Below, piece after piece: positions 10,801 through 19,081 of a stretch of 21,666 nucleotides of DNA (its first letter is position 1; every line of letters starts with the position of its first letter). The notes beneath the pieces were generated by a model. The model was not told where the DNA came from and did no database searches. It saw only the letters and a list, made by a program, of their open reading frames with translations. The DNA comes from Pelargonium cotyledonis (taxonomy: Eukaryota > Streptophyta > Magnoliopsida > Geraniales > Geraniaceae), in assembly GCA_036897625.1 (NCBI GenBank), contig JAYMTA010001125.1, positions 1 to 21,666 of the forward strand. Reading direction: 5' to 3'. The translations under genes were made by a program, and so were the position numbers.

Positions 10801-11875
10801 CAGGTTTATTATGTTAAATACTAGATGCTTTGCTTTAGTATTGGTTATTTAAACCACATGTTATAATTTCTTCTGGTCATTTACAGAGAGCTTAGCCAAG
10901 TTTCCTCGAAGAACAAGTGCTTCATCTGGTTTTCACAATCAATCTCAACAGGCAGAGGACCAGCTGCAGGGGCAGCAGCAACAGCAAACAGGGGCGCAGA
11001 ACTCTGGCAGTGATCATAGCTCTGCTCAGACCACTGCAATGCAACTTAATGCCAGCAATGGTGTTGCTAGTGTAAATAACTCCCTCAGCATAGCATCTGC
11101 TTCTACCTCTGCCAGCACCATTGCTGGCCTTCTGCATCAGAATTCTATGAACTCCCGACAGCAGGGTTCTATGAACAACGCTAGTAGTCCCTATGGGGGA
11201 AGTGGTGTTCAGATTCCGTCCCCTGGTTCCTCTAGTACCCTGCCGCAAGCACAGCAACCCAATCCTTCTCAGTTTCAGTCACCCACACCTTCTTCATCAA
11301 ACAACAATCCTCCACAAACTTCTCACACTGCCTTGACAGCTGCCAACCACATGAGTTCAAATTCGCCAGCAAATATGTCAATGCAACAACCAGCCCTCTC
11401 CGGCGAGGCTGATTTAAGTGACCAGAGCTCTGTCCAGAAAATATTACAGGAAATGATGATATCCAGCCAGCTCAATGGAACAGGTGGTATGGCCGGTGTT
11501 GGTTCTTCAGGGAACGAAGTAAAAAATGGTAATGGAATGATGCCAGCTGGAAGCAACATGGGTGTAAACAGCGGTAACTGCCTTGTTGGGAATGGGACTG
11601 CAAACAGTAATTCAGGTATTGGTGGTAGTGGTGCCGGATTTAGCACCATGGGTGGTGGACTCGGTCAGTCTGCCATGGCAAATGGCATGAGAGCTGCTGC
11701 AATGGCCAACAACACGATGATGAATGGGAGGGTTGGGATGGGTGGCATGACGACCTCAATGAATCGTGAGCAAAACATGAATCACCAACAGGATTTGGGG
11801 AGCCAGTTGCTGAGCGGTCTAGGAGCAGTTAACGGTTTTAATAATCTCCAGTTTGATTGGAAGGCAACCCCATGA
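1863..11875 (+). CDS. SEU: SEUSS transcriptional co-regulator, nine coding exons, 919 aa
   Basis: Exons: 1863-2918, 3003-3122, 3384-3432, 3550-3764, 3862-3930, 6234-6331, 6855-6948, 7645-7714, 10887-11875. All introns are GT-AG, and phases match across every junction. The start has a strong context (A at -3, G at +4) and matches the family N-terminus (MVxSxPPxPxGG). Layout: Ser/Gly/Pro-rich residues 1-130; Q-rich 131-320 with a pure 10-Q run at 173-182 and three (I/V)KxEP motifs at 200-242; LDB-type dimerisation core about 333-570 (EFWRKFVAEYYAP, WHCEICNRKPGRGF, YVDMPREYQNSSGQIVL, FCARRHEELIPRR); second Q run near 619-624; long Ser/Asn/Gly-rich tail with SSVQKILQEMM (771-781) and the conserved end GAVNGFNNLQFDW. 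From memory, Arabidopsis SEU is slightly shorter (about 877 aa) and co-linear throughout. In that species SEU is a nuclear adaptor bridging DNA-bound MADS-type factors to LEUNIG co-repressors, repressing AGAMOUS in outer floral whorls. Orthology to SEU rather than the SEUSS-LIKE paralogues is inferred from the close match over the whole length, including the tail. Confidence 0.95.
2379..2408 (+). repeat. CAG/CAA polyglutamine tract in SEUSS exon
   Basis: Three CAG codons followed by seven CAA codons encode ten consecutive glutamines (residues 173-182), followed after a proline by three more. Neighbouring CAA/CAC/CAG tracts at about 2611-2660 encode alternating Gln/His. The tract lies in a low-complexity part of the protein, where length is expected to vary between alleles. 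Confidence 0.85.
3931..6233 (+). other. 2.3-kb SEUSS intron
   Basis: This intron splits the codons after RRLLIPQ from VSQLGAAAQ and is much longer than the four before it (84-261 nt). It is AT-rich, has no long ORF and no recognisable transposase or reverse transcriptase. It contains short ATAA/TTTA simple repeats (around 4751-4765 and 5895-5920) and a small inverted-repeat remnant near 4668-4745. The acceptor TGTACTTTGCAG at 6233 is clear. Confidence 0.85.
4668..4745. repeat. Short inverted-repeat remnant in intron
   Basis: CAAAGTGCA at 4668-4676 is inverted as TGCACTTTTG at 4736-4745, enclosing about 60 nt with AAGCGCAAGAC-like sequence. It resembles the ends of a small decayed MITE. The arms are short and the identification is weak. 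Confidence 0.3.
8183..8640. repeat. Possible decayed inverted-repeat element in intron
   Basis: AATCGTATCGAACCATGAA near 8187 has a loose inverted counterpart around 8513-8540 (GATACGATACATATGGTTCA), and further GATAC/GTATC words lie at 8610-8640. This suggests an old MITE or simple GATAC-rich sequence. Boundaries and target duplications could not be set. Confidence 0.25.
10114..10229. repeat. 64-bp tandem duplication in intron
   Basis: AAACATCTAGTT...AAAGAAATCCTGC occurs at 10114 and again at 10178, followed in both copies by a similar AT-rich stretch (ATAATTTTT...CTC...TTTA). The period is 64 bp. Only scattered differences separate the copies, so the duplication is moderately recent and probably neutral. 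Confidence 0.75.
10708..10727. repeat. Poly-T tract (20 T) in intron
   Basis: Twenty consecutive T residues about 160 nt before the last acceptor of the SEUSS gene. It could be a simple length-variable tract or the inverted poly-A end of an unrecognised short retroelement. No flanking duplication was identified. Confidence 0.7.
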
Positions 11876-12400
11876 AAGGGGCTCTCTAAATTGGATTGGT
11901 GTTGAGTTATTGACTTAAATTGCTGCTTGTGCAGCGTGAGATGAGGCTGGCAGGCAGGCGTGATGATTACCTGTGACCCCGACAAGGAGAGGGCTGTCCA
12001 TGAAGAATAGTTTGAGCCGGCCCTGGTTTGTACTAATTTCAAGAAAAAAGAAAAGTGCAACATATAGTGTAGTGATTTAATCGTTAAAATGTTATATCGT
12101 TGTTTAAAGTTGCTGCATTTTTTGCACTTAGTTGTTTTGGCAAGATTTATGATTTGAATACAGCTGCTGCTTGCTTGCTTGCTTATCAACGTCGTGTCGT
12201 CCCCAACTGATGGAATGGAATATTGGGAGGGCAAGGGAAGAGAAGGAGAGCTCTTTCTTTTCCTTTAAATGTGTGGTGTGAGCTTATAAGCGCTTGTAAA
12301 ACTAGCGTATTTGCTAGTTTCTCTCATTCTCTCTTTCATGGACTGTATATTATTAATTGTTAATGGTTTGTTCCCAAGCAAGTATTAATGTAAGATGATC
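11876..12400 (+). other. SEUSS 3' UTR and terminator region
   Basis: Non-coding sequence follows the TGA at 11873-11875. It is GT/T-rich with a GCTT tetramer run near 12170-12184 and CT-rich sequence near 12320-12336. No canonical AATAAA was found; T-rich stretches with ATTAAT/AATTGTTAAT around 12350-12365 are plausible but unproven plant polyadenylation signals. The 3' end is estimated only. Confidence 0.4.
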
Positions 12401-12700
12401 AAGAGGGGGGCTTTTTCTTCATCCCTTTAGACACAGGTGCCACCAAATTATCTAATTTTAACTAACCATACTGGCTGTGATCGATTGCGGCAAATTAGTA
12501 GTATGCATTGTGTGCAAAGGGAACTAGCTATGAATTCATTAGCCTGCAAATTAGAGAGGTCCCTCCACTTGGGTTTGCTGTACAATAATTTTCATGGAAG
12601 TCACTCAACAGTCTCGCTGAGCACATGAGACGTGCTTCAATTAGCTATTGCCACTCACCTTTTCCCGTCACTTAGCCAATTTTGAGATTTTGGGCCCTTA
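12401..12700. other. Intergenic spacer with no recognised feature
   Basis: No coding potential, repeat array or motif that I can support was seen between the SEUSS 3' region and the start of the repeat-rich block. Confidence 0.5.
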
Positions 12701-12785
12701 GGATGGGCTGTTCGCCTAAGGCGCAGCAGAGTCATTCGGGGCGACCAGAGCGACTCGTTGGGGCGAGGAGGGGAGTGGTCAAGCT

Positions 12786-12920
12786 ATGGCTCGCGAGGAG
12801 AGGACTGATCATGGGGATGACTAAGAATGGCTCACAGTGGCGAGGAGAGGTATGATCATGGGGATGACCAACAATGGCTCGCGAGGATGAGGAGAGGCAT
12901 GACCATGGGGATGACCATCG
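12786..12920. repeat. Three-copy 41-47-bp tandem array
   Basis: Units begin with ATGGCTC at 12786, 12827 and 12874 and each ends with CATGGGGATGAC plus a few bases. Unit lengths are 41, 47 and 47 bp. The array is GC-richer than its flanks and contains CG dinucleotides. It lies at the left end of the retroelement fossil block. Confidence 0.8.
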
Positions 12921-13112
12921 CGGGGCAAGGAGTTGATTGGTCATGCAAAGCGCGGACGCGAGACATCTTCTAACACTTAGAAATTCTTGAAGAATTACTC
13001 TTGGTTGAACTCTCTTGCCAAACACCAACACTTACAATTTTTTTTGACATTTTCTGATAATGCTCAAACACTTGAACTTCTTCTTCTTTTTTTTTGTTTT
13101 TTTGAGAAGTTT

Positions 13113-13322
13113 GGAATTTTTTAGCTTCCCAACACTAAGTGGGATTTTGGGATTTTTTTGGCTTCACCCCTCTCCCACACTCGTTTCCAGCACTTCGGAC
13201 AATTTTGAAAACTTTGAATTTCTTTTGGCTTTCCAATACTTAGTAGGGATTTTTTTTTTGTTTTTCTGGTTCTACCCATCTCCCACACTAGTTTCCATAC
13301 TTAGGAAAATTATGGAAAGCTT
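13113..13322. repeat. Two-copy ~103-bp imperfect tandem repeat
   Basis: Copies at about 13113-13213 and 13216-13322 share the order GAATTT...TTGGCTT/TAGCTTCC, CCAA(C/T)ACT(T)A(A/G)GT, T-run, TCTCCCACACT(C/A)GTTTCCA and a final GAAAA...CTT. Divergence between copies is substantial, and both contain length-variable T tracts. Confidence 0.7.
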
Positions 13323-13381
13323 GAATATAAGCTTGTTTGTATCCTCGGGAACGCGCTGCGCGGGGATTCTATCTTTTAAAT

Positions 13382-13650
13382 GATGCTCCACAGAGGCATG
13401 TTCTTGTTCTATGGTGGAGATGAGGCTCCCTATCTTTTGTACAATGCTATGCAGAGGCGTGTTTAATCATCCGCATATGAGTGTAGAACCGACTTACTCT
13501 CTTTTTGAGAGATTACTTAACATCTACAATGTCTGGTGAGGGTGGGTTCCCTTACCAAGTTTTTGAACCATGCTCCACATAGGCATGTCCTCTAATTCAC
13601 AGAAGAATGTAGAACAGATGTGTGATTAGTCTCTCTAGACTTTCCAAGTG
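13382..13650. repeat. Degenerate dispersed repeats around CCACAGAGGCATG
   Basis: ATGCTCCACAGAGGCATG (13383), ATGCTATGCAGAGGCGTG (13446) and ATGCTCCACATAGGCATG (13569) are related units. The last two share a downstream GTAGAAC motif. The module GAGGCA...ATGGTGG...GAGGCTCCC(T)AT at 13393-13433 recurs at 13985-14024, linking this area to the block about 590 bp further on and suggesting that the block expanded by internal duplication. Confidence 0.6.
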
Positions 13651-13670
13651 GAGCTTCATTGCCTATGCTT

Positions 13671-13902
13671 CCAAGTGAGCAATGCAGACCTTTTTTGCCA
13701 GTGCTCCCAAGTGTGCAAGGTCTTTTGTGCTGCCAAGTGAGCAATGGATTAACTTTGCATGCGTCGCCTAGTGAGCGAAGACTTAACTTTTTCGGTGTTG
13801 CCGAGTGAGAAAGGACTTAACTTCGCCTATGTTGTCGAGTGAGCAAGGACTTAGCTTTGCCAGCGCTGCCAAGTGAGCAAGGACTTAACTTTGCCTTCGT
13901 GG
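13671..13902. repeat. Seven-unit array with a 34-bp period
   Basis: Units anchored on CCAAGTGAGC-type sequence start at 13671, 13707, 13733, 13767, 13801, 13835 and 13869. The last five starts are spaced exactly 34 bp apart; the earlier two gaps are 36 and 26 bp. The consensus is roughly (C/T)(C/T)(A/G)AGTGAGCAAGGACTTA followed by ACTTTGCC and a variable GCTG-like stretch. The regularity points to satellite-like amplification inside the retroelement fossil. Confidence 0.85.
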
Positions 13903-14031
13903 TGACAAGGTCTTTCTTCCGATGAGATTCATAAGCCACTAAGGGCTATGACCTCTCTTGCTAGCTGGCGTCAAGCCTCATGAAGAGGCAAGGCTCTTTT
14001 GATGGTGGGAGGCGAGGCTCCCATGCAGGGT

Positions 14032-14290
14032 AATGGTACTTAGTGAGGACGTTCGCCTTTTCTAGTTAGGTCCCGCGTGAACCAACCATTTTCAAGGTGG
14101 TCTAGTCTTTTCAGGATGATGACATTGAGCTTGGACATTCACCTAAAGAAGGCTAAGTCTCAAATGGACAAACCTTTCTTTAAGGCGATATGACACTTTT
14201 TAGGAAAATGATACTAGGCGTGGACGTTCACCTTTTTAGGTTATGTCTCGTGTGAACCGACCTTTTTCAAGGTGGTATTCTTCTTTTCAT
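14032..14290. repeat. Three-copy ~88-bp imperfect tandem repeat
   Basis: Related units are anchored at 14045 (GAGGACGTTCGCC), 14131 (TTGGACATTCACC) and 14220 (GTGGACGTTCACC), 86 and 89 bp apart. Units 1 and 3 are the closest pair, sharing AGGT(C)...CG(C/T)GTGAACC and TTTTCAAGGTGGT. The middle unit is more diverged. The array directly abuts the 3' side of the gag-like remnant on the minus strand. Confidence 0.75.
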
Positions 14291-16250
14291 ATAACTCTCT
14301 TTCATTTGTACATAAGACTTCAAATTTTTTTCTTTCGTTTCTTCTAAAAAGGGGTTACAAGGGACATTCCTACTCCTTTTTGGGAGTGAACGCTTTCATA
14401 TGACAATTTCTCTAGGATGGTGTTTACTAAGGTTGCTACCACTATATGGATTACTCTGAACTCCCACTAGCTGCTTTGAAGTTCTATTCATCCTAGCTGT
14501 CTTTGTAAGTTCTCTAATTCTTACCCTTGGAGATCTGACAATCTTTGTTGGTGATGGACTTGGTGGCCACCTTGCATATCTTCTCTGCATGGATGTGGTT
14601 ATAAGCTAACTCCAACATCTTCTCCCACGACTTAGGCTTGTGGGAGGTGATGACAATTTGAAGGTCTTTGGTAGAACAAAGGTTATGCATACCGTCTCAT
14701 CGGTGACTAGTCCACACTTGTGGACCACCTTTTTAAACCTCTCCACATAGGACTTGAGGGATTCCTCTGACATCTTCTTGATGAGGATGAGCTAAGTTTG
14801 ATCTATCTTTACATGACCGACATTTTTGAAGTTGGGTAGGAATAATCTTTTCAACTCCTCCCAACTCTCTATTCTGGCATCTGGAATTGTTCTAGTACCA
14901 TGCTTGTGGCGGTTCCTGATGGGTGCATGAAAATAACTTGCAACTAGCAACATCTTCATTAGTTTCCATATGCATGTTTAGCTCAAAGACCGTCTTGAAA
15001 CTCATAAGCGATCGTTGACCCATCATAGGTCAAAGTTGGAATTCTAATGAAAGGGATGGCTAGTGAGCTTCTAATGGATGGGTTGAGAGGGTTGGCTTTC
15101 TTGATGCCAACCTTTTCATTTTCATTACACTTCACTTTTTCGCTCAACTTCATCACTTCCTCCAGGATGAATGCTATGGCAGGGTAAGCAATATTCCCAA
15201 TCATTGGGCTTACCATGGCGAGCACAGCTTGCCCCTCAACATTTGGAGATTAGAAGAGTGGACTCAGGCGCTGAGGAATAATATGAACTATGGAATAATA
15301 TGAACTATTGGTGGTGTTCCTGCTACCCTTCCAGATGGGTTCATGTTTCCCTGACCAGCTTGAGTGGCCATTGGATTGTGGGTATTCATTAGGAAGGTAT
15401 GGAAGGATGCTTGCAATGTCTCCGAAGTCATTTTGAAGTAGGGGAGCTGAGATGCCCCCGACACCTTGCTGAGCCTAATCCTGTTCAACTCTTCTAGTCC
15501 TTCAGCTGGTGCTTTAAATGGAGTCTTCAATGGTCTGATCTAGGAGAGAACACAGTGGGGTACGTGATTGACTATAAATGTCAGATTGCCCTTGTCCCTC
15601 TTCCAGATTATCCCCTGGTTGGCAGGAAAGGTTCTCATGAAGGTCTCAATTTTTAGGGACTTTTTCCCGACTCATATGGTTGAACACAAAGCTCCTAGCT
15701 AGGCTGACCACCCTGCAGATATCGATGGTGCTTTCAGTTGGGAGCCTCCTACTCTTGGATGGTGAGAGGTGGATGAGGCTAATGATTTTGCTCCTCCAGT
15801 TCACTGTCTCGTCACTTCTCCCCCTCTAAGAGGGTTTGTGACAAGTGGAACTGATCCTCCCACTTGGACCACAATAAGGTTAGCTACTGTAGCAAGAGTA
15901 GCAGGTGGGATGATCGGTAGGCTAGCTAGAGGAATGGCTTCTCTATTGACTGTCAGGTAGGTAGTCATCATTGCACCCATAAAATGAATGGATGCAACAC
16001 TAATCATCTCCGCGGTCATCGGGGCCATCATAGGAGTTGGTGACTGCTAGATAGGGACTAGGGCCTGGGTAGTTCTAGAAGCATTCACCTGGTCATTGTC
16101 CCTCTTTCTCTCCAACTTTTCCTAGAACAACAATTGTCCCTGCTCCTATAAGAGGTATCAACCTTCTGTTGGTTAGGGGTAACACCCTTCCCAGCTCTCT
16201 TGTCTCATTCCATTATCATCTTCAGTAATTAGGATATCAAACATGAAATT

Positions 16251-16867
16251 TCAACACATTCCCGACAATATTTACAATTGATTCTACATTAAAGTCAATG
16301 TTTCATTGCGACGTTGTCTTGTCTTCTTATCCAAATATCAAGGTTTATATTTAGATGGGTGCAAGGTCCCTTTTGGTTTGAGGGAAAACTGCAGGTGAAA
16401 GAGAGAATGATAAATGGAGCAAACCAAATAGGCGCTAAGAGAGAGCTAAAAATGGCACGTGTCAGCCTCACAGCGTGCCTCGCGCGCATGTGACATGCGC
16501 TACGCTTGGGGGCGCATGAGGTTGCGCCTCTTTTTATTTTTGTTGTTTTTTATGGCAATTTCTGGTTCGTTTGAGGTTCGATTTGACATTCGTTTAAACG
16601 ATTTTCTCCTTACATTTTATTCTTCAATATGAGTGTAATGTTGAATATATTTGGAGGAGTTGAATTTTGGGCTGTTTCGACGAGTTTAGACCGATAAACT
16701 ATCTCTTCGTGTGACTGATCGATGCCACATGTCGCTTTGTCACTAGTTAATTTATTTCTAATTTTTTTTATTTCAAATAAATACCCTTTTTTTTTTAATA
16801 AATACACATTTTGTTACAGTGACTGTGAGCGAAAATATGTCAATATTTTACTTAATTAATTTATATT
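16251..16867. other. Intergenic DNA between two repeat blocks
   Basis: No supported gene. A GC-rich, CG-containing patch at 16470-16530 (CGCGCGCATG..., GGGGCGCATG) contrasts with AT-rich flanks, and a CACGTG G-box core occurs at 16456-16461 (GGCACGTGTC). These may belong to the end of the neighbouring retroelement, but no matching repeat on its other side was found. Confidence 0.4.
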
Positions 16868-17059
16868 TAGATTAAAAGAGAAATTATAATAAATGACATC
16901 CCTCAGCCAGACACCTTTTGCTTTTGGCTCCTTTGAACTAATTTTTGTAACTTTTAATTACCCTCAACTATCTAGAGCCATTATGTCCATATTTTCGTCC
17001 GTTAAAGCACTAAATGACCAAAATACCCTTTATTTGAATTTTGAATTTTTCTAAATGTA

Positions 17060-17095
<36 letters not shown>
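17060..17095. repeat. (AAT)12 microsatellite
   Basis: Twelve perfect AAT units inside the TIR element, just inside its left arm. Confidence 0.9.
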
Positions 17096-17113
17096 CTTTT
17101 TTAGATGAGATGA

Positions 17114-17135
17114 TCTCTCTCTCTCTCTCTCTCTC
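17114..17135. repeat. (TC)11 microsatellite
   Basis: Eleven perfect TC units inside the TIR element, followed by 5'-UTR-like sequence. Confidence 0.9.
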
Positions 17136-17188
17136 AAATCAGTGAAATAAGCTCATCTCCTTCTCCTTTTGGATCACCAGCGCGCACC

Positions 17189-17353
17189 ATGAATTCTGGT
17201 GAACACCACTTCAATCCTCTTCTTCGAGCTCGAACCACCACCTCGTCTTTGACCACCAACACCGCCGCTTCTATCATCTTCTTCTTTGATGGGTTTGGCT
17301 TCGCCGTAGCCGGATTTGGACATCTCCATCATCATCATATACGTCTCCGATAA
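17189..17353 (+). pseudogene. Short gene-like ORF inside the TIR element
   Basis: ATG at 17189 opens a 54-residue frame ending in TAA at 17351-17353. It is rich in Thr, Phe and His, with a run of four His near its end, and has no domain I recognise. The surrounding sequence (CT-rich leader, CAC/ACC/CTC-rich codons) is compositionally unlike the AT-rich arms, so it may be a captured host gene fragment. It may equally be chance coding in an element interior. A translated product is doubtful. Confidence 0.25.
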
Positions 17354-17935
17354 AATAGAGAACGAGACCGACGAGAGAGCAGCACCAGAGTTGGATTTAT
17401 GGTTTGCTTGGGTGTGAGCTTTACTCTAGAAAGCTATTATGGTTAATAGGTAGTGTTAAGATTTTTGAATGGTGGTGGTGTTGCAGGGGTAAAGGATAGT
17501 GAGAGGAGGGTGTGTGTTGTAAATGGTGATGGTGTTTAGATTTATGAATTTAATGAACTTGGTTTGATTTAGTGTAATTTTTTTGTTGATGAAATAAGTT
17601 TATTTCATTTTCAATTCAATTGTACGATGTTTCTGGCGAAATTATATGAACTTTTGGACAAAATTGTATGAATTTTATAGAAAAACTTTGAAGTTTTCAG
17701 CGAACATTCATAAACTTGTTCTTGAATGAAGAAAGGAAAAATTGTCATTTCAATTTTTTTTAAGACACATGTGCAATGCACATGATGAGAGAGAGGATAA
17801 ATTTTCATTAAAGTTAACTGACGGAATGGGGTCTGGGTAGTTCAGAGTAGGCTAAAGTTACCAAAATTAGTTTAATGGTGCCTGAAACAAAATGTGTCTA
17901 GTTGAGGGGTTTCATCTGTTTTTTCCTAGATAAAA

Positions 17936-18204
17936 TTGTCAAATTGGTACGTTAAAAAGTTTTATTTGTTTATATTGGTACATAAAAAAGTCTACTGTCA
18001 AGTTTGGTACACAATTGAAATATAATAAACCAATTTAGTACATAGTTAACTCCTAGTTAGATTTCTCATTAAAAAATAATGACATCTATTTATATAAAAT
18101 AATAACACAATTACCATGCGATTATAATTTATTTGGGCAACTAAAAATATGAAAATAAAATGTTTCACACATCATAAACTAGATAGTTTTGAAAAAAAAT
18201 CGTC
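17936..18204. repeat. TTGGTAC-motif AT-rich repeat remnant
   Basis: The related words TTGGTACGTTAAAAAGT (17945) and TTGGTACATAAAAAAGT (17976) are followed by TTTGGTACACA and TTTAGTACATAG. This looks like a degenerate non-coding repeat of short motifs, lying between two copies of the TIR sequence. The family is not identified. Confidence 0.4.
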
Positions 18205-18321
18205 AAAGTTAATTGACAGAATGAGTGAAAAATAGTTTAGGGTAATCTAAAGTTACAAAAAAGACTTTAGGGGTATCCAATGCAAAATGTGACAAGTACA
18301 AGGTAGTCATCTGTAATTACC
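18205..18321. repeat. Third, diverged copy of the TIR sequence
   Basis: The stretch from AAAGTTAATTGACAGAATG to CATCTGTAATTACC runs parallel to the right arm of the 1.05-kb element (17810-17926). It matches word for word in order (AAAGTTAA, GACAGAAT, TAAAGTTAC, GCAAAATGTG, TCATCTGT). It has the same orientation as that arm, and no inverted partner was found in the window. It is probably the remaining end of an older related element. Confidence 0.6.
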
Positions 18322-18462
18322 TCTAATATCTAAAGCTGACAATTATTTGGATCCGACCCCGTAGGTACTCGCAATTCAATCTGACTCAAAGCTAATTCGA
18401 TCTGATCAGGGGAGAATCCCAATACCTTTGGTTTGATGACTAAGAACATTTGATTGTTATCG

Positions 18463-19081
18463 GATAATAATGTAGGAGGTTTAATTTTTACTTGTATTAG
18501 CGAGTCTTCGAATCGAGTAGCTAGAGATTTAGCTAAGTTTTTTGAATTCTTTGTCAGACGTTGTTAGTTCAATTGGCCAAAGAGTTTTGCCGTTGATTCA
18601 ACTCTATTGGATGATGGTTTGAATTAATATGGGTTAAATGCTTCTAGATTACCTGGACTCGTTCCCATTTTAGAGTTTGCCCCTACATTTGTTTCTTAGT
18701 TGACATAGTGCCTTGAAACTTAATTTTTTTTTTTTATAATTTACTGCCGATGACCAGGTACAACAGGTTGCACCCTGCCACGTCACTCATCTTTCCGCGT
18801 CCATTTTCTCCTTTCAATGCAACGATGCCGTATAGATTTGGGAAAAGAGAACTTCACCTCCGTCTCTACTTTGTCAAGCTCTCGTCTCCTCCAATTCTCT
18901 ACTGCAAATCCAAAGTCGATAGCAGCGAAAGAAGATTGAGCACTGGTGACTCTCTGGCGAAGGAAGCAAAAAGGAACGCCGAAGAGATCTTCTCATTTGT
19001 TATAGTTTTATAATTGCTCAATTTTGTCCTAATTTGCGCTCATTACTTTCAATTTTGTACAAAAAAAAAAAAAAAAAAAAA
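18463..19081 (+). mobile_element. Possible LINE 3' remnant with poly-A tract
   Basis: The frame from 18463 to the TAA at 18625-18627 contains SNRVARDLAKF and, after one in-frame stop, WPKSF...LLDDGLN. This resembles the end of the RNase H domain that closes ORF2 of plant L1-type LINEs ((A)N.VAH.LA+.A, then a Trp and a final LL.DD). About 430 nt of 3'-UTR-like sequence follows and ends in 21 A residues (19061-19081), as LINE copies do. The 5' end is lost and no target-site duplication was found. The match is short, so a plain RNase H-like gene relic, or a chance match, remains possible. Confidence 0.4.
19061..19081 (+). repeat. Poly-A tract (21 A)
   Basis: Twenty-one uninterrupted A residues after TTTTGTAC. 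It is the likely tail of a retrotransposed sequence in the + orientation. Confidence 0.8.

Larger units (their letters stand above)
7715..10886 (+). other. 3.2-kb SEUSS intron
   Basis: This intron, the longest in the gene, interrupts the codon joining ETGTGPM to ESLAKFPRR. It is AT-rich, with TTTA simple sequence near 8405-8435, a GATAC-rich segment (8183-8640), a 64-bp tandem duplication (10114-10229) and a 20-T tract (10708-10727). No transposon protein is visible on either strand; the ORFs within it are short and unrecognisable. The acceptor CATTTACAG ends at 10886. Confidence 0.85.
12700..16250 (-). mobile_element. Degraded Ty3/gypsy-type LTR retroelement fossil, gag-like part only
   Basis: On the minus strand, about 14600-15260 carries recognisable gag-domain signatures of plant Ty3/gypsy elements, such as PTLTYDGS (near 15014-15055) and ESLKSYVERFKKVV (near 14723-14766). 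Upstream on the same strand (about 15290-16030) the sequence reads as the low-complexity, Met/Pro-rich N-terminal part typical of gag. The element is broken in several places and old. No protease, reverse transcriptase, RNase H or integrase was seen, and I found no LTR pair or primer-binding site by eye. The side 3' of gag (lower coordinates) is filled with tandem arrays. It could be a gag-only non-autonomous element (TR-GAG or LARD-like) or a truncated copy of a Tat/Ogre-like element, whose untranslated regions often hold such arrays. Outer boundaries are approximate. Confidence 0.55.
16877..17926. mobile_element. ~1.05-kb non-autonomous TIR transposon (MULE-like)
   Basis: About 120-130 bp at the left (16877-17006) reappears in inverted form at the right (17807-17926). 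Shared reverse-complement features, read inward to outward, include TTAAC(T)GACGGA, TAGTT(C/G)A, AAAGTTAC(C)AAAATTAGTT, AAA(A/T)(G/T)GTGTCT and TTGAGGG(G). TAGATTAAA (16868-16876) and TAGATAAAA (17927-17935) flank the arms and match at 8 of 9 positions, as expected for an aged 9-bp target duplication of a Mutator-like element. No transposase is encoded. The interior holds AAT and TC microsatellites and a short gene-like piece. The superfamily is inferred from TIR length and the 9-bp duplication. Confidence 0.6.

Noticed and set aside
11782-12234. A 150-codon minus-strand frame over the end of SEUSS and its 3' UTR
   Set aside because: No recognisable domain; it overlaps the conserved SEUSS C-terminus and has UTR-like composition elsewhere.
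12732-13031. A 99-codon minus-strand frame
   Set aside because: Its repeated Ser/Pro/His pattern reflects the underlying 41-47-bp tandem array.
13060-13383. A 107-codon plus-strand frame rich in Phe, Leu and Ser
   Set aside because: It is produced by T-rich tandem repeats (the roughly 103-bp pair), not by a protein-coding gene.
13671-13902. CRISPR-like regularity of the 34-bp array
   Set aside because: Units abut without unique spacers, and the context is a plant nuclear genome; it is an ordinary tandem repeat.
12500-16700. LTR pair for the retroelement fossil
   Set aside because: I compared both flanks by eye for long direct repeats and a tRNA primer-binding site and found none convincing.
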